A DNA stretch of 64,000 nucleotides from Setomelanomma holmii (Eukaryota > Ascomycota > Dothideomycetes > Pleosporales > Phaeosphaeriaceae): positions 682,001 to 746,000 of the forward strand of contig ML978155.1 of NCBI GenBank assembly GCA_010015745.1. Direction: 5' to 3'. Below are positions 1 through 10,470 of the stretch, one piece after another (position 1 is the stretch's first letter; the number at the start of each line of letters is the position of its first letter). The notes beneath the pieces were generated by a model. It was not told the DNA's origin, did no database searches, and saw nothing but the letters and a program-made list of their open reading frames with translations. A program made the position numbers and the translations under genes.

Positions 1-52
1 CCGCACGTCCTCAACGCGAGATCACGCGCACCTTCCCCTCCTCTCTCCGGTC

Positions 53-1018
53 ATGACAGGCCCCTTCGAAACTCGCAAACAGAACATACTAGCACAGCTG
101 GGTGTTCCGACTGGCGAATATCATGACTTGTCACCAAAAGGCTCGGTTGACGAGCCAATTCGCGATTTGATTGACGAGATAAATTCTATCGCTGGCTTTG
201 TCACGACAAGTAGCTGCTCTGGGCGCGTCAGCGTATTCCTAGAAGGCCGCAAAGCCGGAGCAAACGATGTACTGAGCGAGGAGCATGCAGAGCCTCGCGC
301 TGGACCCGGCGGAAAAGGCGGTGGAGGTGCATGGCTGCACATAGCTCACGCTCCATTGGTTGCCGAGACATTGAGCACTTACATGTCACTCTTCGGTCTG
401 CAAGACACTCCCACGGAGGAAGCCAAAGTCCCGAGTCTACAAAACAGATATATCCATCTCAAGTTTGAGCCGATGGTAGATCCCATGCCGTATCCATGAT
501 CCTTGACTAACTCCATACAGATCCTTCACATCCTCACAGCATCAGCACAGCACGCTCATCGCGTGCTCACAGCCGCCTTGAGCGCAGGCTTTCGCGAAAG
601 TGGAGCCGTCAGCTTAAGCACAAGCAAAGTCGGCGACTCCACCCCCATTGTAGCAGTGCGATCCACGGGCTACTCGTTTGACTCCATCATCGGCTATCAG
701 AGTGATATCGGTGAAAACATCGCAATTGTCAACGAGCAGTATCTTAAGACCCTGGTCGCGATTGCGAATGACCGCTTCAGGATCAACGCGGAGCGCATAG
801 CAAGATTTCGAGCTGCGCTCTTGCACGGTTTTCACCCGATGGCTTCAGATCCTGCGGCCAAATGTAAAGGAGAGTGGGAAGATGCAGATGTGAGGAGACA
901 GCGGAAAAGAGAAGAAGGCTTAGCTCGGCAGCGAGCACTGCAGGCCCGATCGTCTGACGAGAGCGCTGATAAGGACCAAAAACGCGACAACCAAGGCAAA
1001 GATGGTCTGTTTCGATAA
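53..1018 (+). CDS. TYW3: tRNA wybutosine-synthesizing protein 3 (TYW3)
   Basis: Two exons, 53-475 and 521-1018, give about 306 residues. TYW3 is the methyltransferase that acts in wybutosine synthesis at position 37 of tRNA-Phe in the cytosol. The family signature SSCSGRVSVFLEG is at about residues 53-65. Exon 2 continues with ILHILTAS and GFRESGAVSL, both typical of the family. The 45-nt intron begins GTAGAT, carries CTAAC and ends ACAG. It is a multiple of three but contains an in-frame TGA, so splicing is required. The C-terminal tail (about residues 250-306) is charged and probably disordered. The ATG at 53 is close to the window edge, but its protein start looks natural. Confidence 0.93.
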
Positions 1019-1794
1019 TGCACATGTTGGGAGTAACATCCAAACTTTAGGTTTACAGCACAAGCTCTAGTGCTGACGGATTAATACGAATATGTAGCGC
1101 TCAACTCCTGCGCATTAAGCGCATATACACCATAACACTCTCCTCAGACTTGCGAGCGTGGGGTCTCTACGCGTCCCAGAATCCCTTTACAAGCTTTAAG
1201 TCTGCACACGCCGGAATCGGTGGCTGATACGCAAGGCAGTGTATCCTTCTGTAGCTCACTATGCTCGTCTGTCAAACCATTCCCGCTATCCAGAGTACTA
1301 AAGTCCCTGGATTCTTTGCAAGTCTGCATGCAAGTCCTATGATACTCGGATGAAACACTGTCCAAGGTACTCAATGAGGTGGAGCCTCGAGGTGTTCCAA
1401 CTCGCAATGCGCCAATGACAACATAATCCGTTCGCAGGAGACGAAAAAACATTTCATGCCCACGCCATGAGGTTAAGACGCGTACGGTCTGGAAAATTGG
1501 CGTACGCAGATGCATTCAAGAATATGACATCGCCCATCGTAGCGGCCGCGATTTCGATATTGTACGGCGGGAAGAGCATCACGGTTTCCTTCCAGCTGCC
1601 GCGAAGGCGTGCGTTACCAATAACATACTATTGAGTCGTTCTGGAAGATGCGAACTCAAGTGTATGATGTAGTAAAGAACTGGTGACTGAACTGACGACC
1701 TTTGTAAAGAAAGCCTCTTCGACACTCTCCTTCACTGTTTAGCATAAAGGAATCAAGACGATCGCCTCCTGCCTACAAATGATCGTCTACCTCA
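1019..1794. other. Intergenic, nothing convincing
   Basis: This lies between the ends of two convergent genes. A 123-codon minus-strand open frame (1144-1515) has no recognisable motif, and I do not call it. Confidence 0.5.
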
Positions 1795-3496
1795 TTAGAC
1801 AGATGCCACATCTCCCCACAGCCCGTTCATCGCAATGAAACCAGTCGCCAAATTGCCTGCATCAATGAAAACGTCATCCTCCATCTCATGGTCTGAGAAT
1901 TCTGGGACTTTCAACTGCGGAGTTGACTCACGTTCCGACGCAGTGTCCGATGTTCTTCCTTTTCCCTGGTGCACGCTGCCAATATCCGTTTCTGTACCGG
2001 ATTGGTAATGCACGCCACTGAAGCCCGAGAACGAGGGTGTCGCTTCTGTGGCAATCTGATCATCGTTGTGTACGCTGATAGTCTCTGGCTCGGTGTCCAA
2101 TATCCCAAGCCTGATGGTATCTGGTTTCGTGTCGAATGCCCGGAGCATCTCGTTAAACTCTGAAAGATCGACGTGATAATCCACAGCGAGCGGCCCTTCC
2201 TCCATATATATCTCGATACTCTCACGCTCGCTTGCAGCGTCCACTGCGGGTGGCGCTGGCGCTGGCAACGGGGGACAGTCAGGTCGTGGCAGTTCGGCAT
2301 CGGTGTTGGTGCCTGATCTTTCGTTGTTCGACTTCTGGTCGTCTTCTTTCAGCGGTGTATCGACACGCGAATTTGGATCAGCAGCCGGAGGTCCTTCAGC
2401 ATGGACTCGGCTTGGCCCGCTAGTAACAATCGACACCCTATCTGGTTGGTCCAGATGCGTACGACCATGATGAGCATGGAACGCCTGTGGTGTTGGGAAC
2501 AGCCGACAAAGGCTTTTTGGAGGCGGACTTGCATAGCCCAAGTCTTGGGGACTCTTGCCTCTCAACGAACCAGGTTGGACGCGACCAATAGGCCACAGAG
2601 AGGACGAGCTGCGCTCGGAGATGATGGTAGGTTCGAGCTCTTCAGTCTCTTCGATCAAAGCTTCAAGTGCTCCTGTCGCAGCCGATGGGTTATCATGAGC
2701 CTCTACGAATGTCGGCTTTCGTGCAGGATTTGATTCAACCATATGCGCCCAGTCATCTGAATCCAACGACATCGTATCACAAGTAGCTAGTTCACGGCGC
2801 GGTACTCTGAACCCACAGGCTTCCATTTCCAGCATGAACTGAGTCATGGCGGGACGTGGGCACGCCCACTCGAGGGGCTTGAAGCTCGCTGTCGAAGACG
2901 AACGCCGTGATACGGGTAAGACCTTGGATTCTTGTTCTCCTTCAGCTTTGGACTCGCTCGGGCTGGTCTGTTCGGTGGCACTCGTCCGCTGTTGCCTAGG
3001 TCCTGCTGGGCAGTGATGATTAGCAGTGATGCTGTTGAAGAAGCGGTTGTTGTTCATCAGTGGGCGCTCCTTTGAGATACGGCATACCTTCCCTGGTTTC
3101 CTTCAGCCCTTCGGCCTGAGATGCGGTCTCATACACCTCCACCTCTGGTGTCAGCTTTAATCGTTCGTAGTCCACTTTCGCGGTAGTGTTCGAAAGTGCG
3201 GAGGGATCATTTCCAGTATTATTCGAAGACGTCGAAGGCCCAGCGAAGGTTGCTTGAGAGGCATTGGTGTGTTGGTAGATGGAGTTTCCGGTATTGTTGG
3301 AAGTGTTCGAAGGTCCAGCGATGACTGTTTGGGAGACATTATCGTGTTGATAGATGGAGTCAGGAGGAGTGACAGGCACTCTTTTGCGCCGTTTCTCCAG
3401 TCTCCTTGGTCGTAGTCGAGCTGGCGGAAGTGCGGAAGAAGAGGAGGAGGAGGAGGAGGCGTCTTCGTTGCCGCTCCTTAGGTGGAAGAGGGACTG
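1795..3496 (-). CDS. Disordered protein with tandem 25-residue repeat; 5' end unresolved
   Basis: I do not recognise this protein. Two exons are supported: 3496-3088 and 3005-1795. They are joined by an 82-nt intron (3006-3087, donor GTATGC, CTAAT branch, CCCAG acceptor) whose phase matches exactly. The exon upstream of the intron encodes a Ser run (from a GAG/TCC microsatellite at about 3440-3460), a basic patch RRLEKRRKR and two 25-residue repeats (3209-3358) starting SIYQH and ending SNNTGN. The rest is acidic, Pro/Ser/Glu-rich and predicted disordered. No in-frame ATG lies between the TAG just above 3496 and the repeats, so a 5' coding exon is missing. A phase-compatible but weak junction would link it to the membrane-helix frame at 3575-3886. 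Confidence 0.6.
3209..3358 (-). repeat. Tandem repeat, 2 x 75 bp, coding
   Basis: Two adjacent 25-codon units (SIYQHDNVSQ... and SIYQHTNASQ...) are in frame within the preceding gene. They differ mainly at the centre, so the duplication is not brand new. Confidence 0.85.
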
Positions 3497-3574
3497 CTAG
3501 TCATTGCCGTCGCGCCTGCTTTGTGTAAGCATGAAATCTCAACAAGAAGCCTTTTGCTCGCATACTGTTCCACT

Positions 3575-3886
3575 TCAGGCTGCCGTTCGCGATCTTTTGA
3601 CTTGTCGCAACAATTCGCGCAGAAAAGCCAGCTGCCCATCTTGTATGCCAGGAAGCAACAGCTTCTGGAACGGCGAGGGCGAGGAATAGAAATACGCATG
3701 TGCTGTAGCAACGAGTGTTAGATCAATATACGAAGCGATTGCGAAAAGTAGTGTCCATGTAGCGATGGCGAAATAAGATGGTGTAGAAGATGGTGGTTGT
3801 TTGTCTGCTTTGGGTATGTGATTGTTGATATTGCACTCAAGGCGGCACTTCCTTCCCATCCCAGTCCCAGCACTTTCCTCTGCCAT
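3575..3886 (-). CDS. Possible small membrane protein or 5' exon
   Basis: The frame is open for 103 codons with one strongly hydrophobic segment (YFAIATWTLLFAIASYIDLT and following residues), then an amphipathic basic tail LAFLRELLRQVKRSR. The composition looks protein-like. The only Met codons (3886 and 3859) lie inside the 3' end of the same-strand dehydrogenase CDS in another frame, which is unusual for a fungus. It may be a missing 5' exon of the disordered protein downstream, or a chance frame in the dehydrogenase 3' UTR. Confidence 0.3.
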   Translation of the reverse strand: MAEESAGTGMGRKCRLECNINNHIPKADKQPPSSTPSYFAIATWTLLFAIASYIDLTLVATAHAYFYSSPSPFQKLLLPGIQDGQLAFLRELLRQVKRSRTAA

Positions 3887-4686
3887 CCACTCCCACCTGC
3901 TTCACTACATTGATCAGCTGCTCAGCTACCCAATCCCTTTCAAACAGCTTCTCTTTCTTGACATTACCCCAAAATTCCTTGCTCAGATCTGTCTTAACGG
4001 TACCAGGGTGCAGTGCTACTGCCATGGCGTTGTCCCCAGAGGCAGTGCGTAAATGGTTATCGAACGTCTTGACAAGTTGATTGACGCCAGCCTTGGATGC
4101 GCGATAGCTATACCAGCCGCCAAGCCGGTTATCGCTAATGCTACCTACGCGCGCCGACATGATCGCTGTTGTCGCGACAGCTGGCAGCCCTTTCATCTCA
4201 TCGGCGCTCGTGTCAATAGTTGCGCTCTTCCTGGGAAGGAATGACAAGAAGTGCTTCAGCATCAGCATTGGGCCAAGCGTGTTGGTGCGGAACGTCAACA
4301 ATGTATCATCAGCATTGATCTGAGCGGGTGACTTCTCGGGAAAGAGTAGTCCTGGAACGATAAATGCGAGTTGAAGCTGATGAGACTTTCCTCCAAACTG
4401 CTGTTTACATTGTGCAGCTGCATCCGCAATGGTGGACTCATCTGCAAAGAATCTTAGCTCGGCTGATCTTGCTTATGCGTGGATGTCGTGTACCTAGCAC
4501 GTCGAGTTTCAACACCTTCACTCGCGCCTCATCGAAATTATTTCCAGAGAGCAGCTCCTCCTTCAACTTGTCCAAGTCTTTCCGGGCTGTCACGACGACT
4601 GGAGCGTTCGTTGTTTGGAGCACGCGTTGCGCCAGAGCGAAGCCAACGCCTCGCGAGGCGGGCGATATCAGTGACCAGGGTGGCAT
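3837..4686 (-). CDS. Short-chain dehydrogenase/reductase
   Basis: Exons 4686-4494 and 4441-3837 (52-nt intron, phase 1) encode 265 residues. This is a classical-size NAD(P)(H)-dependent SDR with a Rossmann fold. The N-terminal cofactor loop reads SPASRGVGFALAQ, an SPASRGVG variant of TGxxxGxG. The NAG-type motif is represented by FRTNTLGPM, and the catalytic Tyr-Lys pair is YRASK in GGWYSYRASKAGVNQL. It resembles C-factor-like SDRs. The substrate cannot be told from sequence. It is divergently oriented from the NMP-kinase-like gene across about 660 nt. Confidence 0.88.
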
Positions 4687-5346
4687 CTTTGAGGATGTGA
4701 TAGCTCATCTGGAAAGAAAGCCATATTGAATACCGGCCCATGTCGGTTAGAGTGGTTGAGGTATGCGATCGATGATGGCATACTTGCCCTGACGATCGAA
4801 TTATGCTAGTTCAGGCTAATTCAGGCTAGCACCGATCTTAGCGTACCTTCGTCTCTGCCCTTTTGCGCTGTTCTGTAGTAGCTCATATGTGTTGCAGAGA
4901 CCATAGCTGTCTGAATTCGCCTAAATCTAGAGATACATGAAGTTCCAGTCAAAGTTGGAAAATCTCGAAGAGTGCTGCTGTGCATTCAAATATGGTCCAC
5001 GGCACGATTGACCTTTGGACAACTCATGCATTCTGCAGCGACGTGGGCGACGTTCATAATTTGGGACACGGAGTCTGGACGACACTTTTGATGATTGCAT
5101 GATCACAGCATCTTGCTCGTAATAGAGACTATATCTAGACTAATATCACAGCATGTCCATCAGTACCGATCAAGCTTCCTTACCATGAACATAAAGCTAG
5201 TACTCGGTCACGAGAAGTTTTCAACTCCGCAACGTTCGCGAGGGTATTCGCGAGATTGGCAGTATAAATCTACTTCGTGCAGAAGTGCTGGTAGCTTTCC
5301 TACACCAAGCACCAGACAACCACAAGCAGTAAGACTACCGACCACA
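4687..5346. promoter_or_regulatory. Divergent intergenic region with TATA box
   Basis: This separates the SDR (minus) from the NMP-kinase-like gene (plus). A TATAAA at 5263-5268 sits about 80 nt before the ATG at 5347. It supports that ATG over the upstream in-frame Met at 5095. A short direct repeat containing TTCAGGCTA lies near 4808-4828. Confidence 0.55.
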
Positions 5347-5999
5347 ATGACCACAACTCCACCACAACAGACTTCTATAGGCCCAAGCGCAACCACAAAC
5401 CCACCACCTCTCCTAATCTTCGTCCTCAATACCCCCTGCGCCGGCAAATCCACTATCTGTAGCGCTCTCTCCACCCTCCACGATCTCGACCACTTCTCCG
5501 TGGGCGCCGAAATGCGCTCCCTGATCTCCCCTCAACCCACCGGTCCCGCCCTTGCCATGAAACCCATCTTATCCGAGTCCGAAACGGCAGGTTACCGAGC
5601 AAAATTGCGCGCTAACAAACTTAGTCTAGTGAACCATTCGCCGAGGTATGTTACGGAGCGGCTTTTTGGCGTGGGCGCGAGACCGAGGCCGGTTGGGGTG
5701 CTGGTAGGATGGTGGAGAGGTGGCCGTATTTCAAGGAGGCGGTGGGGGATTGGTGGAGGCCGGGTGTGGGGGCGATACTGGTAATGTTGAGCATTGAGAG
5801 GGAGATTGCGAGGAGGAGGTTTGAGAGGCGGGCGAGGACGGGTGAAGAGTTTGATCGAAAGCATGATGAGCATGAGAAGAGCATTGATGCGATTGTTGCT
5901 GCAATAAGGCAGGATGGCGCGACGGTTGTTGAGTTGGAAGTTGATGAGTGGATGGAGACGGGTGAGTTGGTGAGGAGGCTGCAAGAGGTACCGGCTTAG
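5347..5999 (+). CDS. NMP (adenylate/UMP) kinase-like P-loop protein
   Basis: Exons 5347-5645 and 5708-5999 (62-nt intron, perfect GTATGT donor, phase 2) give 196 residues. The P-loop is in LLIFVLNTPCAGKSTICSAL, followed by FSVGAEMRSLI, the equivalent of the LSxGDLLR nucleotide-binding segment. SPRMVERWPYF stands where DGFPR normally lies, so the NMP-binding aspartate is not evident. The C-terminal half (LSIEREIARRRFERRARTGE, then a DExEK helix) resembles the LID and adenine-binding arms. The fold is likely but activity is uncertain, and it may be a divergent or inactive kinase. The start is set by the TATA box upstream. Confidence 0.72.
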
Positions 6000-6056
6000 A
6001 GGAGATTCGTTGGCGAGCCTGCAGAACATGCTCCATGATGTACGACAATAGAAAGT

Positions 6057-8009
6057 CTATAGCTTCACTGGCCATCTCTTTCTGACGTAGCCGCCCCACT
6101 TCATCAATGCGAATGGCACTGGTGTCACAAGCAGAGCTATCATGCCCAGCAAGGTGTTGCCAATTCCCAGCCCTAGGGCATCGTACACAGCGGGCCCAAC
6201 GAGTGGCAAGAATGCTCCAAAAAGTGACCGTGTGACGACCAGAGCTGCGACTGCGGATGCTGCGGTTTCGAGAAAGGCGTCGACAGCGTATGTCTGGCAT
6301 GGGACGAAGATGCCTAACATGGCAAAGCCAAAAGGAATGAATGAAAGACAAGGGAGTATCCAGTGAACGGAAGTCCGCGCTGTCCAGGCGTAGATGAAGA
6401 GCGATATAGGCATGAATGGTGCGAAGTATATGCAATTCGCCAGACGCATCTCGGCTGGATTCAGATTAGTATACGTTGATTTACATAAGAGCGCGAGTTT
6501 ACACACGCTCAAAGTTGCCGTCGTTCTTCGCTCGAAGACGCACTACCGTGCTATCGTTATGCTTCATTATGAACCCGAGCGCAATCTCGAGCAGGTCAGC
6601 ATCAAATCCGTATGGCGTATATCTTTACTTACAAACATGCCGACGCCAACTATTCTCTGGAGTCAGCTTGTGTTCATGAGTGACAATACGCACCGTGTGT
6701 ACTTACTACCAAGATATGCTAGCCCGGTGTACTGGAGTTCGAAATGATAAGTGTCTTGGAATACCGTAGGAATAGTAGTGAGCATCAAGTCTGCTTTTAT
6801 CAGTCCTGAGCATGATCTGAAGGTGGTCGAAATTACACAAGATGCCATAACACGTGCTCACATAAAGTGCCACAACGAGGATGATTGGTGACCTGCAGAT
6901 GAACTGGTCAAAGATCAGTGGTGCTCGGACTGCGGCTATTTCACGACCAATTGTTACCTTCATCGGCCTCAGGAGACTGCGAGCCAGCAGTTCGCGAGGC
7001 GGGAGCCTGATGTCGAGTTGTGATCGAAGATCATCCCGACCCAGCTCTTTTCTCAGACGTCGTGTCTTGTTTTCCAAGATGGTGGGATGATTGGATTCTT
7101 GCATGAAGAGAAACATCAGAACGTTCAAGGGCACTGTAGCCGTGACCATAATCCAATAGGCCCAGCGCCAACCTAGGTACTGCGAGACGAAAATGCCGAG
7201 AATGGGGCCCACTACATGCAAATCAGTGGGGAAAGCAAGTTCCTGGTTGCCCTCACATACCGACCGGAGCAAGTGCTGGAGTTCCAATGACAATAGCCGA
7301 TGCTGCCGCTCTTTCATGGACTCTGAAAGCATCTCCAATGCAGGCTGAAACAAGGGTCATTGGTGCTGAACCACCGATACCGGCGAGCAAGCGCATGATG
7401 ATCAGCCCATGCATATTCGGTGCGAAGGAGCAACCTAAGAGAAATGCGTTGAAGAAGATGGTAGAAACATTGATGACAATCGGTCGACCGTATAATTCAG
7501 ATAACGGCGCGAGCACCAAAGGTCCAAGTGCGTAGCCTAGGACGTAAATTGAGTTCATGATGGTGCCTATACTTTTAGATGTCACCCCAAACTCTTCCAT
7601 GGTCAGTCCCGTGCCCGGTGCGCTTAGCGAGGATACCGTGGGAGAAAAGGTAGTCATCAGGATGACCCAAGTCATGAGCATCCATTTCTTGCCCCAAGTC
7701 CAATTCCTGGTATCTGATCAGCCTATGAATTGACTTGAAGGGGTGTCACATGAGGCATGTAGCTCACTGTGGGTTGTCAGGGTCCTCGTCACTTTCCCAA
7801 CCGACCAAGCCATTGTCAAGATCCATCAACACGAGCACCCGGTCTCCGGTCTGTTGAGGTGCCGGTGGAGGGGCGTGAAGTGAAGCTGCTTCAACATGCT
7901 CGCAAGGAATAGCAGCAATGTCCTTCTCCATATCGACTTCTTTGCAGTCCACGCTCTTATCATCGTGTATTGAACCACCCAACATAGTCTGAGATGAATG
8001 AACAAACAT
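6057..8009 (-). CDS. Major facilitator superfamily transporter, DHA1-type
   Basis: Seven exons (8009-7768, 7706-7261, 7211-6837, 6790-6707, 6649-6633, 6585-6507, 6454-6057) sum to 1641 nt, or 546 residues. All six introns (46-61 nt) agree in phase. It is a proton-coupled multidrug/polyamine-type efflux carrier of the plasma membrane. Typical marks are WTWGKKW before TM1, the motif-A loop LSELYGRPIV, RLLAGIGGSAP, ACIGDAFRVHERAAASAI, and the long central loop ending before YGILYLMLTTIPTVF. The C-terminal part covers the last helices and ends in a basic tail VRKRWPVKL. An acidic N-terminus of about 80 residues is cytosolic. Exon 5 is only 17 nt. Its substrate is unknown, and no biosynthetic cluster surrounds it. 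Confidence 0.93.
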
Positions 8010-8573
8010 AGTATTGGTACGTAGAATGAGAACTGGAAGGCGACTGCGGGCTAGTGGGAATAACGACACGGGTATCGGTGCTAAGCGCAAGACAAGTCGA
8101 GAATCAATGGAAATGCCTAAGACGGATAATGTGTTCCGTACGTGTGCAGAGCACCTTCATATACATTTTCGAACCATACTATTGCGTATCTAACATCAGT
8201 ACCTGGGAGTCAGACCTCACCTTGAGCTGCATCGAATCTTCTAAGAAGCTAAGTCTGATGTTGTTGGTAATCTCTATAAGGCGCGAAGGCGTGAGGAGGG
8301 GCGTAGGGCGCGTCGAGTGACTGCAGGGTAGATTTGTCCCGGGCAAGGAGCGCAGCGTATTTTAAAACGACATACCATAGCTATGACGTGGATCCAACCA
8401 GGTCAAGAATTCGTTGTCGGCAAATGCGGGGAATTATGGATGACAAAAGTTGACATTGAGGTTGCGAGTGAGGGCGAGGGTCGCAAGGCTTGCGTTCAGC
8501 CCTATGAACTTTTTTGGCGCCACTAAAGCCTCACACTTCACCCCGCGACACGCTTCCACACCACACACCCGAT
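8010..8573. promoter_or_regulatory. Divergent promoter region
   Basis: This is a bidirectional spacer between the MFS transporter and DPH1. I see no clear TATA box or operator. Confidence 0.4.
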
Positions 8574-10055
8574 ATGGAGGACGACCGGGAAGCTACGAAT
8601 CTAGGGCCGGACGTGGATGAGGACATATCAGAACAACCAGCTGCTGCACCCAAGCAGCCAAAGAGGCGGTTCGTGGGCAGAAAGACTGCGGAGAAAGCAA
8701 ATGGACAACACGCAGACTCGAACGCGAATATTGAGGATTCGAGCGCGATACGAGGTGCGTGGTTTGTAGACCAAAGCACACAGAATGCTCTATTAACCCA
8801 AAATTTAGTCGCCCAGCCCCGCCGTACTGCTCGCGCGTTGAACGCCCTTCCCGACTCAATACTCCACGACCAAGAAATCAACGATGCGATCGCACTACTC
8901 CCCCCGAATTACAACTTCGAGATACACAAATGTATACATCGCATACAGACCTCTAGCGCAAAGTCAATAGCTTTGCAGTTCCCAGAAGGATTATTGCTCT
9001 TCGCGACCACCATATCCGACATCCTCACACGCTTCTGCCCCGGCACCAGCACGCTCATCATGGGTGACGTCACATACGGCGCATGCTGTATTGATGACTA
9101 CACAGCGCGCGCTCTAGGATGTGATCTTTTAATTCACTATGCCCACAGCTGTCTCATACCTGTAGCGGTCACCAAGATCGCCACTCTGTATATCTTCGTG
9201 TCTATCAGCATCGACACGCAGCACCTGATCAACACCATCACCGAGAACTTTCCAACTGGAAAGACCATTGCGCTAGTGGGAACTATACAGTTCAACGCTA
9301 CTATACATGGCATCGTGCCGATACTGCGGAGGGAGGGCTACAACCCCGTCGTCCCACAGATCGCACCGCTGTCGAAGGGTGAGATTCTGGGCTGCACCTC
9401 GCCGTCTATGGCGATCAAGCCAGGGCAGTTCAATGCGAGGGGCAAAGAGGAGGATGTCCCAGATCTCATCTTGTACCTTGGAGACGGCCGGTTCCACCTT
9501 GAAAGCGCCATGATTGCCAATCCTACATTGCCTGCCTATCGCTATGATCCATACTCCCGACGCCTTACGCACGAGACCTACGAGCATGACTCCCTTTACG
9601 ATCTTCGACGAACAGCTATCCTCACAGCTCGAAAAGCAAAGACATGGGGCATCATCTTGGGCTCTTTGGGTCGACAGGGCAATCCGCACACATTGACCCT
9701 CATAGAAACTGAGCTACAGCGGCAGGGAATCAACTGCGTAAATCTCCTCATGTCAGAGATCTTCCCCGGCAAACTGGCCATGATGTCGGACGTCGAGGCG
9801 TGGGTGCAGATTGCATGCCCTCGATTGAGCATCGATTGGGGGTATGCATTCCCTCGGCCACTTCTTAGCCCATACGAGGCGCTCGTTACACTGCGAGTAA
9901 GAGATGCGCCTTGGCTAGACGAGGAGGGTACGCAGAAGAATCATGGAGATGCGGAAAGAAAGAACCTCTATCCCATGGATTTCTACGCCAAGGAAGGTCT
10001 GGGCCGAACGACACTTGAACGTGTCCGTGCAGCAGAGGTAGCCGTCGGAAGTTGA
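8574..10055 (+). CDS. DPH1: Diphthamide synthase subunit 1 (DPH1)
   Basis: A single exon encodes 493 residues. With DPH2, DPH1 forms the [4Fe-4S] radical enzyme that transfers the 3-amino-3-carboxypropyl group of SAM to the target histidine of elongation factor 2, the first step of diphthamide synthesis. Family blocks seen are [49 protein letters not shown] and [21 protein letters not shown]. The probable cluster cysteines are Cys171/172, Cys193 and Cys415. The N-terminal 90 residues are low-complexity. The ATG at 8574 is the first Met of the frame; earlier in-frame codons have none. Confidence 0.96.
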   Translation: MEDDREATNLGPDVDEDISEQPAAAPKQPKRRFVGRKTAEKANGQHADSNANIEDSSAIRGAWFVDQSTQNALLTQNLVAQPRRTARALNALPDSILHDQEINDAIALLPPNYNFEIHKCIHRIQTSSAKSIALQFPEGLLLFATTISDILTRFCPGTSTLIMGDVTYGACCIDDYTARALGCDLLIHYAHSCLIPVAVTKIATLYIFVSISIDTQHLINTITENFPTGKTIALVGTIQFNATIHGIVPILRREGYNPVVPQIAPLSKGEILGCTSPSMAIKPGQFNARGKEEDVPDLILYLGDGRFHLESAMIANPTLPAYRYDPYSRRLTHETYEHDSLYDLRRTAILTARKAKTWGIILGSLGRQGNPHTLTLIETELQRQGINCVNLLMSEIFPGKLAMMSDVEAWVQIACPRLSIDWGYAFPRPLLSPYEALVTLRVRDAPWLDEEGTQKNHGDAERKNLYPMDFYAKEGLGRTTLERVRAAEVAVGS

Positions 10056-10470
10056 AATAGCTCACATTGTCACCCAGAGCCGCATCTGTTGACCCAGGAG
10101 GAACACACCGCCAAGTTGATGGTTCGACTCACTTTCACTTCATCACGGATACGCAAACAGAGTGCTGCTCACATCGCGACAGCATGAAGTGCACACCAAC
10201 TGCGCAGCTCGGATCTCAGTGTTCGCGCCTCTTTCCCACCTGCGCCTATGTCTATTGCCAAAGGGTTGGATAATATCGCAAGTGAATGCAGCAATCACGA
10301 ACATTCTGGAATAACTAGTGAGACTGGTCGCGCAAAGACAAAGCCCTCCTGAATGTGGCTGGTTTGCTGTAAACTTATTCCGCGCTATATATCCCGATTC
10401 ACCTGCCTGCTGCTTGCCTCAATTCGGACCCCAGTCTATATCTTCAGCAGATCGACCCGACCCGTTCAAC
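10056..10470. promoter_or_regulatory. Intergenic with TATA-like element
   Basis: A TATATAT at 10386-10392 lies about 80 nt before the PHD-protein ATG. Nothing else was recognised. Confidence 0.4.

Noticed and set aside
1144..1515. 123-codon minus-strand frame after TYW3
   Set aside because: No recognisable features and no splice link to the neighbouring minus-strand gene.
5347..8009. SDR, kinase-like and MFS genes as a biosynthetic cluster
   Set aside because: There is no backbone enzyme (PKS, NRPS, terpene cyclase), and the neighbours are housekeeping genes.
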